Origin: Adhaeribacter terrigena
GTDB lineage: Bacteria > Bacteroidota > Bacteroidia > Cytophagales > Hymenobacteraceae
Assembly: GCF_016623615.1 (NCBI RefSeq)
Contig: NZ_JAEHFX010000003.1
Location: forward strand, 496,001 to 560,000
DNA: 64,000 nt
Direction of reading: 5' to 3'
In this document: piece after piece, positions 52,530-60,540 of the stretch
Layout of the letters: each line of letters starts with the position of its first letter
Numbering within the stretch: the stretch's first letter is position 1
Notes under the pieces: generated by a model
Databases searched by the model: none
Told to the model about the DNA's origin: nothing
Seen by the model: only the letters and a program-made list of their open reading frames with translations
Translations under genes and position numbers: made by a program

Positions 52530-52640
52530 TTAGTCGTGTTTTTTAGAATTTTTCTTTTCGAGTTTTGCAGCTTTCTTCTCCTTGTCGGTTTTAGCTGGTT
52601 TCTTTTTCTCTTCTTTGCGGGCGTCTTGTGCTTTAGCCAT
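52530..52640 (-). CDS. Tiny lysine-rich protein (36 aa)
   Basis: An ATG at 52640 opens 36 codons ending TAA at 52530: MAKAQDARKEEKKKPAKTDK followed by EKKAAKLEKKNSKKHD. It is about 40 percent lysine, a highly charged helix without a membrane segment. A promoter-like GTTG, 18 bases, TACTTTAA lies upstream on the minus strand, and the frame is well placed before the terminator at 52410. It may be an RNA- or nucleoid-associated peptide (inference). Short basic frames can be chance, so confidence is limited. Confidence 0.5.
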   Translation of the reverse strand: MAKAQDARKEEKKKPAKTDKEKKAAKLEKKNSKKHD

Positions 52641-52770
52641 TATTTTTAAAGTTAAAGTAGAAGTTCTGTTTTAAGATCAACTGCCAAAGTAAATAAATTA
52701 TTGCCGAAACCCGAATAAGATTGGCAAATTCTTTTAATTCTACCCCGCGCGGCTTCCTTTAAACGCATAA

Positions 52771-52799
52771 AAAACGCTATGGTTTTGCCCGGAAAAAGT
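52771..52799 (+). repeat. Dispersed composite motif, copy 24
   Basis: Core AAAACGCTATGGTTT, spacer TGCCCGG, arm AAAAAGT (7/7). Confidence 0.85.
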
Positions 52800-52866
52800 A
52801 GTGCAAATTTCATGGTTTTCAGCTGAAAATTAATGCTTTCTTTTTCAGAAAGTTAGTTATAAAATC

Positions 52867-52895
52867 CGTTTTAAGTTTTAAAAATATAGCGTTTT
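52867..52895 (-). repeat. Weak copy of the dispersed motif
   Basis: Core AAAATATAGCGTTTT with an arm matching at 4 of 7 positions. Confidence 0.3.
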
Positions 52896-53005
52896 TTATA
52901 TTCAGTTTTTGTCTTTACGCGTACAAGAAACTAAGCTTGAACTCCACAAACTTCCGCTAAATAAAATTAGCATCCAGGCTCTAAGCATGAAAACACACTC
53001 CTTTT

Positions 53006-54346
53006 ATGACCGAAAAACAGAAAGCCAAACAGAAAAAAATGTTCGTGCTCGATACTTCTGTGATCTTGTACGACCATAGCGCCGTAGAACATTTTGGGCC
53101 GCACGATGTAGCCATTCCGATTACCGTACTGGAAGAGCTCGACAATTTCAAAAAAGGGAACGACATCAAGAATTTTGAAGCCCGCGAATTTATCCGGTAC
53201 ATCGATGATCTTTCTTCTTCCAGCCGTTTGCAGGAATGGATCCCGCTGGGAGGCAAAGACAAAGGTCGTTTCCGGGTGCTCATGAGCCACGAATCGGAGA
53301 TTGATGCCGAAAAGGTTTTTGGTGAACAAAAAGCCGACCATAAGATCCTGAATTCCGCGCTGCAACTGCAACAGGAAAATCCGAAATTTCTGGTAGTGCT
53401 GGTTTCGAAAGATATAAATCTTCGCCTAAAAGCCCGTTCGCTTAATTTAATTGCCGAAGATTACGAAACCGGGAAAGTGCAGAATGTTTCGTCGCTTTAT
53501 ACCGGCATAGATGAACTGCAAAACGTAAGCGACGAAGCCATTGCAGAACTCTACGAAAAAGGCAGCTGCGATTGCACCCGGATCATCGAAAATCCGCCTA
53601 AAGACAATCATTATTTTATTTTACGCGGAGCCAACAGTTCCATTCTGGCCTATTTTAACCCTGAACAAAAACGAATTGAACGGGTAGATAAAATGATGGC
53701 ATACGGCATAAAACCGCGCAACGCCGAGCAAACGTTTGCCATGCATGCCATTATGAATCCGGCCGTAAAACTGGTTACCATTCAGGGCATTGCCGGTACC
53801 GGAAAAACGCTGCTGGCCTTGGCGGGTGCCCTGGAACAACGCCGCAATTTCTGGCAGATCTACCTGGCCCGGCCTATTGTTCCGCTCAGCAACAAAGATA
53901 TTGGTTATTTGCCCGGCGATATAAAAAGCAAGCTGAACCCGTACATGGAGCCGCTCTGGGATAACCTGAAATTCATTCAGAACCAATATTCGGAGAACAG
54001 CAAGGAGGCCAGCAAACTGAAGGAAATGGTGGAGCAGGAAAAACTGATGATCGTGCCTTTGGCCTACATTCGCGGACGGAGTATTTCGAACGTGATCTTT
54101 ATTGTGGATGAAGCACAGAATTTAACGCCGCACGAAGTAAAAACGATCATTTCCCGCGCCGGCGAAAACACCAAAATTATCTTCACCGGCGACATTTTCC
54201 AGATCGATACACCTTACCTCGATACGCAAAGCAACGGCCTCTCCTACCTGATCGATAAAGCGAAGAACCACAAGCTTTACGCGCACATTACGCTGCAAAA
54301 AGGGGAACGCTCCGATCTGGCAAACCTGGCAAATGAGCTGTTATAA
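53006..54346 (+). CDS. PIN-PhoH family ATPase (PhoH2 type)
   Basis: The 446-residue protein joins an N-terminal PIN nuclease-like domain (residues about 12-140: FVLDTSVILYDHSAVEHFG, ITVLEELDNFKKGND, LVVLVSKDINLRLKARSL) to a C-terminal PhoH ATPase. Its Walker A is QGIAGTGKTLLALAGA near 263, and Walker B is VIFIVDEAQNLTPHE near 370 with GDIFQIDTPYLD. Fusions of this type unwind and cleave RNA in some bacteria (family knowledge). It stands alone; a later in-frame ATG at 53039 is a possible start. Confidence 0.93.
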   Translation: MTEKQKAKQKKMFVLDTSVILYDHSAVEHFGPHDVAIPITVLEELDNFKKGNDIKNFEAREFIRYIDDLSSSSRLQEWIPLGGKDKGRFRVLMSHESEIDAEKVFGEQKADHKILNSALQLQQENPKFLVVLVSKDINLRLKARSLNLIAEDYETGKVQNVSSLYTGIDELQNVSDEAIAELYEKGSCDCTRIIENPPKDNHYFILRGANSSILAYFNPEQKRIERVDKMMAYGIKPRNAEQTFAMHAIMNPAVKLVTIQGIAGTGKTLLALAGALEQRRNFWQIYLARPIVPLSNKDIGYLPGDIKSKLNPYMEPLWDNLKFIQNQYSENSKEASKLKEMVEQEKLMIVPLAYIRGRSISNVIFIVDEAQNLTPHEVKTIISRAGENTKIIFTGDIFQIDTPYLDTQSNGLSYLIDKAKNHKLYAHITLQKGERSDLANLANELL

Positions 54347-54435
54347 TTTGAAAATTTGAAAGTGAGGAAATGTGAAAAGGAAAACAGATTCTTATTTAAC
54401 ATATTTTTCAAACCAGAACCGTTTTAAAGTAAATA

Positions 54436-54474
54436 AAAAAAGCAGCGCCGGAAATTTCCGGTGCTGCTTTTTTT
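54436..54474. terminator. Bidirectional terminator between phoH-like and DinB-like genes
   Basis: AAAGCAGCGCCGGAAA pairs with TTTCCGGTGCTGCTTT with one mismatch and A/T runs on each side. Confidence 0.85.
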
Positions 54475-54494
54475 GCTTCAGGGACATAGCGATT

Positions 54495-55031
54495 TTATAA
54501 AGAAACTTCCTGTTTTAAATAAAGGGTTTGAATAATGTGCAGGTGATGATTTTCGTGCGCGGCAATTACCCAGGCTAAAGAACGAACGTTGTAAGTAGCA
54601 TTATTGGCTTTCCCAAACCGGTCGATCATTTCCGGGCTGAAGCTTTTGAAAAGCATGATCGTAGATTGGCGCTGCAAACGGTATTCGGTAATTAGGTCAG
54701 CAATTTTGCGGCGGTTCGCATCCGAGGCGGCGGCGTAATTATCTTCATCAAAACCGGGCAACATAACCGGCTCTTTTCTGGCAAAGCACAAAGCCCGGTA
54801 TGCCATGATCCGTTCGGTATCGAGCATGTGCTGCAGCAATTCTTTCAGGCTCCACTTTCCTTCAGCATAACCTTTTTCTGTTTCGCTTTCTTCCAGGTTA
54901 CCAAACAAACGGAGCAGATCTTCGCATTGGGTTTCGAGCAAAGCTAAAATATCGGTTTCGGGAAGGCGTTTCAGGTACGTTTCGAAATAGGCCGGGTATT
55001 CGCTTGGCGCTGGTTTTTGCAGATTATTCAT
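54495..55031 (-). CDS. DinB/YfiT-like metalloenzyme family protein
   Basis: The 178-residue protein is a four-helix DinB_2-type protein (unrelated to polymerase IV). Metal-ligand histidines are placed as in the family: WSLKELLQHMLDTERIMAYR near residue 68 and WVIAAHENHHLHIIQTLYL near 155. Some members are thiol transferases acting on bacillithiol or similar; the substrate here is unknown. The dispersed motif lies 5 bases before the ATG, at 55036. Confidence 0.9.
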   Translation of the reverse strand: MNNLQKPAPSEYPAYFETYLKRLPETDILALLETQCEDLLRLFGNLEESETEKGYAEGKWSLKELLQHMLDTERIMAYRALCFARKEPVMLPGFDEDNYAAASDANRRKIADLITEYRLQRQSTIMLFKSFSPEMIDRFGKANNATYNVRSLAWVIAAHENHHLHIIQTLYLKQEVSL

Positions 55032-55035
55032 AGTA

Positions 55036-55064
55036 AAAACGGTATGGTTTTCGGGTTAAAAAGT
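55036..55064 (+). repeat. Dispersed composite motif, copy 25
   Basis: Core AAAACGGTATGGTTT, spacer TCGGGTT, arm AAAAAGT (7/7), immediately upstream of the DinB-like ATG. Confidence 0.88.
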
Positions 55065-55179
55065 GCTTAGCAAGTTAACCGATATTTCAGAAATTCACTT
55101 GCCCATTCCTGATTTTTTCTCTGGTTTTAAAATCTCAATCCTTCCTTAACTTAAAGCGTTTTCAATAAATTTTCAACCA

Positions 55180-55208
55180 AAAACGCTATGGTTGTGGGCC
55201 CGGAAAGT
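55180..55208 (+). repeat. Dispersed composite motif, copy 26
   Basis: Core AAAACGCTATGGTTG, spacer TGGGCCC, arm GGAAAGT (5/7), about 85 bases before the S46 peptidase. Confidence 0.65.
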
Positions 55209-55291
55209 CGCATAATGAGCGGATATGTTTCTAAGCCGGCAAGCTTCGGCAATTTTGCTTAACTTCGGCTTTTAAATCTTAATTATTACGA

Positions 55292-57577
55292 ATGAAAAAG
55301 AAAACCATTCTGGTCCGGTTGCTGGCGTTGCTTTTACTGGCGCCCTTTACCGGCCGCGCCGACGAAGGCATGTGGCTGCCGCTGCTGCTCAAACAACTGA
55401 ACGAAAGCGACATGCAGAAACGCGGTCTGAAACTTTCGGCCGAAGATATTTACAGCATCAACAAAACCAGTCTGAAAGACGCCATTGTTTTATTTGGCGG
55501 CGGCTGCACCGGCGAAATGATCTCCGGCGAAGGACTTTTGCTCACCAATCACCACTGCGGCTACAGCCAGATCCAGAGCCACAGTTCCGTGAAACAGGAT
55601 TATTTAACCGATGGTTTCTGGGCTAAAAACCGCTCCGAAGAATTACCAAACCCAGGCCTAACCGCAACTTTCATTGTAAGAATGGAAGACGTAACGGCGC
55701 AGGTTTTAAAAGATATTCCAGCGAATTTACCGGAAGCCGAACGCGAGAAAAAAGTGCAGGCCAACATGGCGGGCATCGAAAAAGCAGCCGTGGAAGGCAC
55801 GCATTACAAAGCCCAGATCAAGCCTTACTTCTATGGCAACGAATATTACATGTTCGTAACCGAAACCTTTACCGATGTGCGTCTGGTGGGTGCGCCGCCA
55901 TCCTCGATCGGTAAATTTGGCGGCGACACCGATAACTGGATGTGGCCGCGCCATACCGGCGATTTTTCGGTTTTCCGTGTGTATGCCGGTCCGGATAACA
56001 AACCAGCCGGGTATTCCGCTGAAAATAAACCTTATGTTCCAAAGCATTTCCTGCCAATTTCCCTGAAACCGATCAAGGAATCCGATTTTACCATGGTTTT
56101 CGGTTTCCCGGGCCGCACTACGGAATATCTGCCATCTTACGCGGTTAAAGAAATTTACGAAGTTTCGAATCCGGCCAAAATTGCGATCCGCGAAACCAAA
56201 CTGAACATCCTGGACCAGCACATGAAAGCTTCGGATGAAGTAAGGATCCAGTACGCCGCAAAATACGCGAGCATCAGCAACTACCACAAAAAATGGATCG
56301 GCGAGAACCGCGGTTTAAAGAAACTGAACGCCGTAGAAAAGAAACAGGAACTCGAAAAACAATTCACGGCCTGGGTTAATGCTTCGCCGGAAAGAAAAGC
56401 CAAATACGGCACCGTGCTTTCTGAATTCGAGAAAAACTACAACAGCCTGAACGGCATTACGCTTTCCCGCGATTATTTTATTGAAGCCGCATTAGGCGTT
56501 GAGCTGATCAGCTACGCGCAGAATTACGTGGCTTTAGTTGATCTCATCAAAAATAAAGCGCCGCAGGCCGACATCGAAAAACAACTCAAAAACCTGGGTA
56601 ACTACGCCGGCTTCTTTAAGAATTACAACCAAGCCGCCGATAAAGAAGTGTTTGCAGCCTTAATGCAGATGTATTACCAAAATGTGGAGCCGAAATTCCA
56701 GCCGGAATATTTCCGCACTACGGTTGAGAAAAAATACAAAGGCAACTTCAGGAATTTCGCGAACGATGTTTATGCGAAGTCTTTCATGGTTTCGGCGGAC
56801 AAAGTTAAAAATGCGCTGCCTAAAATTTCGACAACCAACACCAAGCTGATCGAGAAAGATCCGGCATATTTACTGGCCCGCGCATTTTTAGATAACTATC
56901 GCGCCAAAATCATGCTTACCTACGTTGCAGCTTCCGATGCCAACACGCTGAACAACCGTTTATTTGTAGCCGGCCTCCGCGAAATGCAAACCGATAAGAA
57001 ATTCTATCCGGATGCAAATTCTACCCTGCGTGTGGCTTATGGCCAGGTTTCTGGTTACGAACCGATGGATGGTGCCCGTTACAAGTATTACACCACGCTG
57101 GAAGGCATTATGGAAAAAGCCGACCCGAGCAACCCGGACTTTGTAGTGCCTCAGAAACTCGTAGACCTGTATAAAGCCAAAGACTACGGCGATTACGGCG
57201 TAAACGGTGAAATGCCGGTTGCTTTTATTGCTACCAACCACACCACCGGCGGCAATTCCGGCAGCCCGGTAATAAACGCCAACGGTGAATTAATGGGAAC
57301 CAACTTCGACCGCGCCTGGGAAAGCACCATGAGCGATATCATGTACGATCCGGACCGGGTGCGCAACATCATCGTTTCTACCAATTACATGCTTTTCATC
57401 ATCGATAAATTTGCCGGCGCTACCCACTTAATCAAGGAAATGAACATTGTGCGCGAAGTAACGCCGCTGCCAATGCTCGAAAACGACGTGGATCCGCAAC
57501 CGGAAATGAAGATCGAAAAATCTGAAAAGAAGAAAGACAAAAAAGTTAAAAAGAAAACCAAACTGAAAGCTGCTTAA
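55292..57577 (+). CDS. S46 family dipeptidyl peptidase (DPP7/DPP11 type)
   Basis: This 761-residue exported serine dipeptidyl aminopeptidase has a signal peptide (LVRLLALLLLAPFTGRADEG), the catalytic histidine in LLTNHHCGYSQIQSHSS near residue 86, the aspartate in GDTDNWMWPRHTGDFSVF near 215 and the nucleophile in TTGGNSGSPVINANGELMG near 653. The residue after NFD is Arg (NFDRAWES); Arg at that position is the known marker of Asp/Glu-preferring DPP11, whereas Gly marks DPP7, so acidic specificity is predicted. The last 25 residues are unusually Lys-rich (KKKDKKVKKKTKLKAA). Confidence 0.94.
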   Translation: MKKKTILVRLLALLLLAPFTGRADEGMWLPLLLKQLNESDMQKRGLKLSAEDIYSINKTSLKDAIVLFGGGCTGEMISGEGLLLTNHHCGYSQIQSHSSVKQDYLTDGFWAKNRSEELPNPGLTATFIVRMEDVTAQVLKDIPANLPEAEREKKVQANMAGIEKAAVEGTHYKAQIKPYFYGNEYYMFVTETFTDVRLVGAPPSSIGKFGGDTDNWMWPRHTGDFSVFRVYAGPDNKPAGYSAENKPYVPKHFLPISLKPIKESDFTMVFGFPGRTTEYLPSYAVKEIYEVSNPAKIAIRETKLNILDQHMKASDEVRIQYAAKYASISNYHKKWIGENRGLKKLNAVEKKQELEKQFTAWVNASPERKAKYGTVLSEFEKNYNSLNGITLSRDYFIEAALGVELISYAQNYVALVDLIKNKAPQADIEKQLKNLGNYAGFFKNYNQAADKEVFAALMQMYYQNVEPKFQPEYFRTTVEKKYKGNFRNFANDVYAKSFMVSADKVKNALPKISTTNTKLIEKDPAYLLARAFLDNYRAKIMLTYVAASDANTLNNRLFVAGLREMQTDKKFYPDANSTLRVAYGQVSGYEPMDGARYKYYTTLEGIMEKADPSNPDFVVPQKLVDLYKAKDYGDYGVNGEMPVAFIATNHTTGGNSGSPVINANGELMGTNFDRAWESTMSDIMYDPDRVRNIIVSTNYMLFIIDKFAGATHLIKEMNIVREVTPLPMLENDVDPQPEMKIEKSEKKKDKKVKKKTKLKAA

Positions 57578-57605
57578 AAACGGTAGCGTTTCAAACCAAA
57601 AAAGT
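57577..57605 (+). repeat. Dispersed composite motif, copy 27
   Basis: Core AAAACGGTAGCGTTT, spacer CAAACCA, arm AAAAAGT (7/7). It begins at the last base of the S46 stop codon and runs into a terminator. Confidence 0.85.
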
Positions 57606-57635
57606 CGTGCCGGGTTACCTGGCACGATTTTTTTA
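57605..57635. terminator. Bidirectional terminator between S46 and lipoprotein genes
   Basis: TCGTGCC pairs with GGCACGA across GGGTTACCT, flanked by A- and T-runs. Confidence 0.82.
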
Positions 57636-57652
57636 TTGCTTTTAAATAGCAT

Positions 57653-58618
57653 TTAGAATTTCTTTTTCAAACTAAAACCAACTCCCATTGCCTGCGTTTC
57701 CGTCGGAAAGCTGTAGACATTCCAGCTTACTTTTTTCTCCTCAACCGATACCGTTTTATCAGCGAGCAAATTCCAGGCACTTAATATTACCGTCGAAGTG
57801 CCCAAACCGATATTCAGCATCGAAAGCGCTGTTTTTGATTCATTGGTATTTGGGTACATGGAATAGCCGTAATTATAATCCTTTTCAAAATTGGCTGCAC
57901 CCAATATTACCGCGCCTACTCCCGAAGCCAAACCCAATATCGGAACAATCTTATTCTCTGAACCTTGTGCGATCTGGATCAAATTTACGGCATTCAGCGA
58001 TAAATTAGTACCGCCTAAAATAGCAGAGGGCAAACCATACCCGGTAGAAATATAGTTGTAATTATAGCTTGGCGGTGGCCCATATGCCGGCTGAATCATG
58101 GCACACTCCTCTAAGGTCAACCCCGAATTTTCTACCCAGGCCAATAACTCAGGCGTTTCCATATCGAAGATCCGGTCGTACTGATGGGCTGCATTTATTT
58201 TTTCGGCAATTGGGCGGCCGGCAGTTTGTTCGATCAAATAACCTACCGCGCAAATATTACCATCCTGGTCAATAAAACAAGGCCGTCTCTCTCCCGGAAA
58301 ATCGTAATTCTTTGGGAATACTCCTGCACCAATATACTGGTGTAATTGATCTAACAAAGCAGCACGACTAGCTTTCAATTGCTCGGATAAATGCGTGGTC
58401 GCTCTTTCCCGAAGCATTTTTTCCACGTAAATCAGATGCGTTTGAATGCGCTCGTTTTCGCTTAGATCATCCGGAACAACTCCATATTTTTCAATTAAAC
58501 TGACATCTCCAAGCACTGCATTTATCTTTTGGTTTGGAACAGGCGAAGTCTGTTTACAGCTGGAGAAAATTGTTAACCCAAACAGGAAAAGAAAACAGGA
58601 ACTTACAATTTTTATCAT
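57653..58618 (-). CDS. Putative lipoprotein, unknown function
   Basis: The ATG at 58618 (MIKIVSSCFLFLFGLTIFSS then C) gives a lipoprotein signal with lipobox IFSSC; the longer frame from 58672 would start in the neighbouring gene's stop and is rejected. The 321-residue product has a conserved-looking block (FIDQDGNICAVGYLIEQTAG, ELLAWVENSGLTLEECAMIQ), a Tyr/Asn/Pro-rich linker (YGPPPSYNYNYISTGYG) and a Gly/Ala-rich C-terminal half with hydrophobic stretches. The domain is not recognised. A strong match to the dispersed motif lies inside the gene at 57729. Confidence 0.65.
   Translation of the reverse strand: MIKIVSSCFLFLFGLTIFSSCKQTSPVPNQKINAVLGDVSLIEKYGVVPDDLSENERIQTHLIYVEKMLRERATTHLSEQLKASRAALLDQLHQYIGAGVFPKNYDFPGERRPCFIDQDGNICAVGYLIEQTAGRPIAEKINAAHQYDRIFDMETPELLAWVENSGLTLEECAMIQPAYGPPPSYNYNYISTGYGLPSAILGGTNLSLNAVNLIQIAQGSENKIVPILGLASGVGAVILGAANFEKDYNYGYSMYPNTNESKTALSMLNIGLGTSTVILSAWNLLADKTVSVEEKKVSWNVYSFPTETQAMGVGFSLKKKF
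57729..57757 (-). repeat. Dispersed composite motif inside a coding sequence
   Basis: Arm ACTTTTT (7/7), spacer TCTCCTC, core AACCGATACCGTTTT, near the 3' end of the lipoprotein gene. Confidence 0.5.
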
Positions 58619-58671
58619 CGGAAATTTGGTTGGTTTACATATATGACTCCACCCAACCAAAATCCGTTGCA

Positions 58672-59544
58672 TTAACTTTTCCCCCGCGCCGCTTTTTCAA
58701 TAGCATCCCAGTTTTCGGCAGGAATATGATCTAAACCGTTGAACTCTCCTGCCCCGTAAAGCCATTCACCGCCATCTATCGTAACCACTTCGCCGTTCAC
58801 AAAAGCAGCAAAATCCGAAACCAGGTAAGCCGCTAAATTGGCAAGTTCCTGATGATGCCCGAACCTCCCTACCGGAATGCGCTTAACCGGGTCCACTTTT
58901 TCTGCCACATCCGCCGGAAACAAACGGCTCCAGGCACCTTCCGTCGGGAAAGGTCCCGGCGCAATGGCATTCATCCGGATCCCGTATTTTGCCCATTCTG
59001 AAGCTAAGGAACGCGTCAAAGCCAGCACCCCGGCCTTGGCACACGCCGAAGGAACCACGTACCCGGAACCTGTCCAGGCGTAGGTGGTAACGATGTTCAA
59101 AACCGAACCGGCTTTTTTATTCTCGATCCATTTCTTACCGATAGCAAGCGTGCAATTATAAGAGCCCTTCAAAACGATATCGGTAATAATGTCAAAGGCT
59201 TTCGCGCTTAACCGTTCCGTGGGGCTGATGAAATTTCCGGCCGCATTGTTTACCAGCACATCGGGCAAACCGAATTTCGCTTCGGCAGCCTCCAGCATTT
59301 TTTCCACCTCCACGTACTTTCGCACGTCGCAGGCGATTGGTAAAATTTCACCTTTGGTTTCTTCTGATAATTCTTTGGCTGTAGTTTCCAAAACATCCAT
59401 TTTCCGGCTGGCAATAATTACTTTGGCTCCCAGTTCCAGGAAATATTTCGCCATCGAACGGCCCAGACCGGTGCCTCCGCCGGTAATCAAGATCACTTTA
59501 TTTTGCAGCGCATTTTCACGCAGCATCGGTTCGGTATAATGCAT
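58672..59544 (-). CDS. SDR family oxidoreductase, 2,4-dienoyl-CoA reductase-like
   Basis: The 290-residue enzyme starts at ATG 59544 (MHYTEPMLRENALQNK), matching the family start; 59574 and 59526 are alternatives. The cofactor site is ILITGGGTGLGRSMAKYFLE, the NNAA block is VLVNNAAGNFISPTERL, the catalytic lysine lies in VVPSACAKAGVLALTR, and GPFPTEGAWSRLFP follows, as in DECR/PECR enzymes of unsaturated fatty acid oxidation. An NADPH-dependent dienoyl-CoA reductase role is likely from family features; other beta-oxidation genes are absent nearby. Confidence 0.88.
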   Translation of the reverse strand: MHYTEPMLRENALQNKVILITGGGTGLGRSMAKYFLELGAKVIIASRKMDVLETTAKELSEETKGEILPIACDVRKYVEVEKMLEAAEAKFGLPDVLVNNAAGNFISPTERLSAKAFDIITDIVLKGSYNCTLAIGKKWIENKKAGSVLNIVTTYAWTGSGYVVPSACAKAGVLALTRSLASEWAKYGIRMNAIAPGPFPTEGAWSRLFPADVAEKVDPVKRIPVGRFGHHQELANLAAYLVSDFAAFVNGEVVTIDGGEWLYGAGEFNGLDHIPAENWDAIEKAARGKS

Positions 59545-59591
59545 GGCTAGCTTTTTAGTAAGAAGTATTTTCAAGTTAAAAATGTTTTACC

Positions 59592-59620
59592 AAAACGGTA
59601 GGTTTTCGGACGTAAAAAGT
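59592..59620 (+). repeat. Dispersed composite motif, copy 28
   Basis: Core AAAACGGTAGGTTTT, spacer CGGACGT, arm AAAAAGT (7/7), in the divergent spacer upstream of two genes. Confidence 0.85.
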
Positions 59621-59682
59621 CTGGAAAATCTAAAGCGGCGCAAAGGAATATAAATGCGTAAATTTGCCCCACACGATTTCAG

Positions 59683-60498
59683 ATGACAGCAAAAAAGATC
59701 AGTATTTTAGGTTGCGGGTGGCTCGGCCTGCCATTGGCCGAAGCGTTGGTGCAGCAAGGCTACGAAGTCCACGGCTCCACTACCACTTCAGAAAAATTAA
59801 ACCTGCTCGCCGAAAAACAAATACAGCCTTATTTAATTGACCTGAATAATCCAGAAAAACTACCGGTTAATCAGGCTTTTTTTGAAAGCAAGATCCTGAT
59901 CGTGAACGTTCCTCCGAAAAGAAATTCCGGTAATAATTATACAGCCCAGATTCAAAATCTGCAAAGTGTTTTACAGCATTCAAAAGTCACAAGAATAATA
60001 TTCGTAAGTTCAACCAGCGTTTACAAACCTTCTTTAGAAGAAATTACTGAAGAAAGCGCACTTGATCATGAGAACGCGAAGGAACTGATCGAAGCAGAAA
60101 AGTTTATTGCTGCCTCTGAAAATCCCTGGCAAACCACCATAATCCGTTTCGCGGGTTTGTTTGGTCCGGGGCGTGCTCCGGGCCGTTTCCTGGCTGGTAA
60201 AACCGATCTTCCCGATCCAGAAACACCCGTAAACCTTATTCATTTGCAGGACTGCACCCAGATCATACAGGAAATAATAAAGCAAGAAAAATGGAACGAA
60301 GTGTTTAACGCCTGCGCCGACGAACACCCCGGCCGCGAAGTTTTCTATACCGAAGCTGCGCGAAAATTGCAATTACCACTACCAACTTTCGAAGCCAAAA
60401 CGGTAGGCAAAAAGCCCGGAAAACTGATCAGCAATCAGAAGCTAAAAACGGCTTTGCATTATGATTTCCTGTTTCCGGATCCGCTTAAAGCGCTTTAA
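59683..60498 (+). CDS. NAD-dependent epimerase/dehydratase-like protein (YeeZ type)
   Basis: The 271-residue Rossmann protein starts KKISILGCGWLGLPLAEALV (GxGxxG variant GCGWLG), with VNVPPKRNSGNNYTAQIQNL near residue 78, VSSTSVYKPSLEEITEESAL near 105, TIIRFAGLFGPGRAPGRFLA near 150 and NLIHLQDCTQII. This pattern matches atypical SDR proteins such as YeeZ whose substrates are unknown. A TAAATTTG -7-like box lies 24 bases upstream of the ATG. It is 42 bases before a flavoprotein gene on the same strand, with a motif copy in the gap. Confidence 0.85.
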   Translation: MTAKKISILGCGWLGLPLAEALVQQGYEVHGSTTTSEKLNLLAEKQIQPYLIDLNNPEKLPVNQAFFESKILIVNVPPKRNSGNNYTAQIQNLQSVLQHSKVTRIIFVSSTSVYKPSLEEITEESALDHENAKELIEAEKFIAASENPWQTTIIRFAGLFGPGRAPGRFLAGKTDLPDPETPVNLIHLQDCTQIIQEIIKQEKWNEVFNACADEHPGREVFYTEAARKLQLPLPTFEAKTVGKKPGKLISNQKLKTALHYDFLFPDPLKAL

Positions 60499-60505
60499 AA
60501 TTTTT

Positions 60506-60534
60506 AAAACGGCACCTTTTTCAGCTCAAAAACT
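60506..60534 (+). repeat. Dispersed composite motif, copy 29
   Basis: Core AAAACGGCACCTTTT, spacer TCAGCTC, arm AAAAACT (6/7), between two same-strand genes and 6 bases before the next ATG. Confidence 0.65.
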
Positions 60535-60540
60535 CTTAAA

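Larger units (their letters stand above)
52641..53005. other. Intergenic region upstream of PhoH
   Basis: No gene is seen. It holds motif copies at 52771 (strong) and 52867 (weak). Confidence 0.5.

Noticed and set aside
60398-60426. AAAACGGTAGGCAAA inside the YeeZ-like gene
   Set aside because: Half of the core is missing and the arm match is partial; probably chance.
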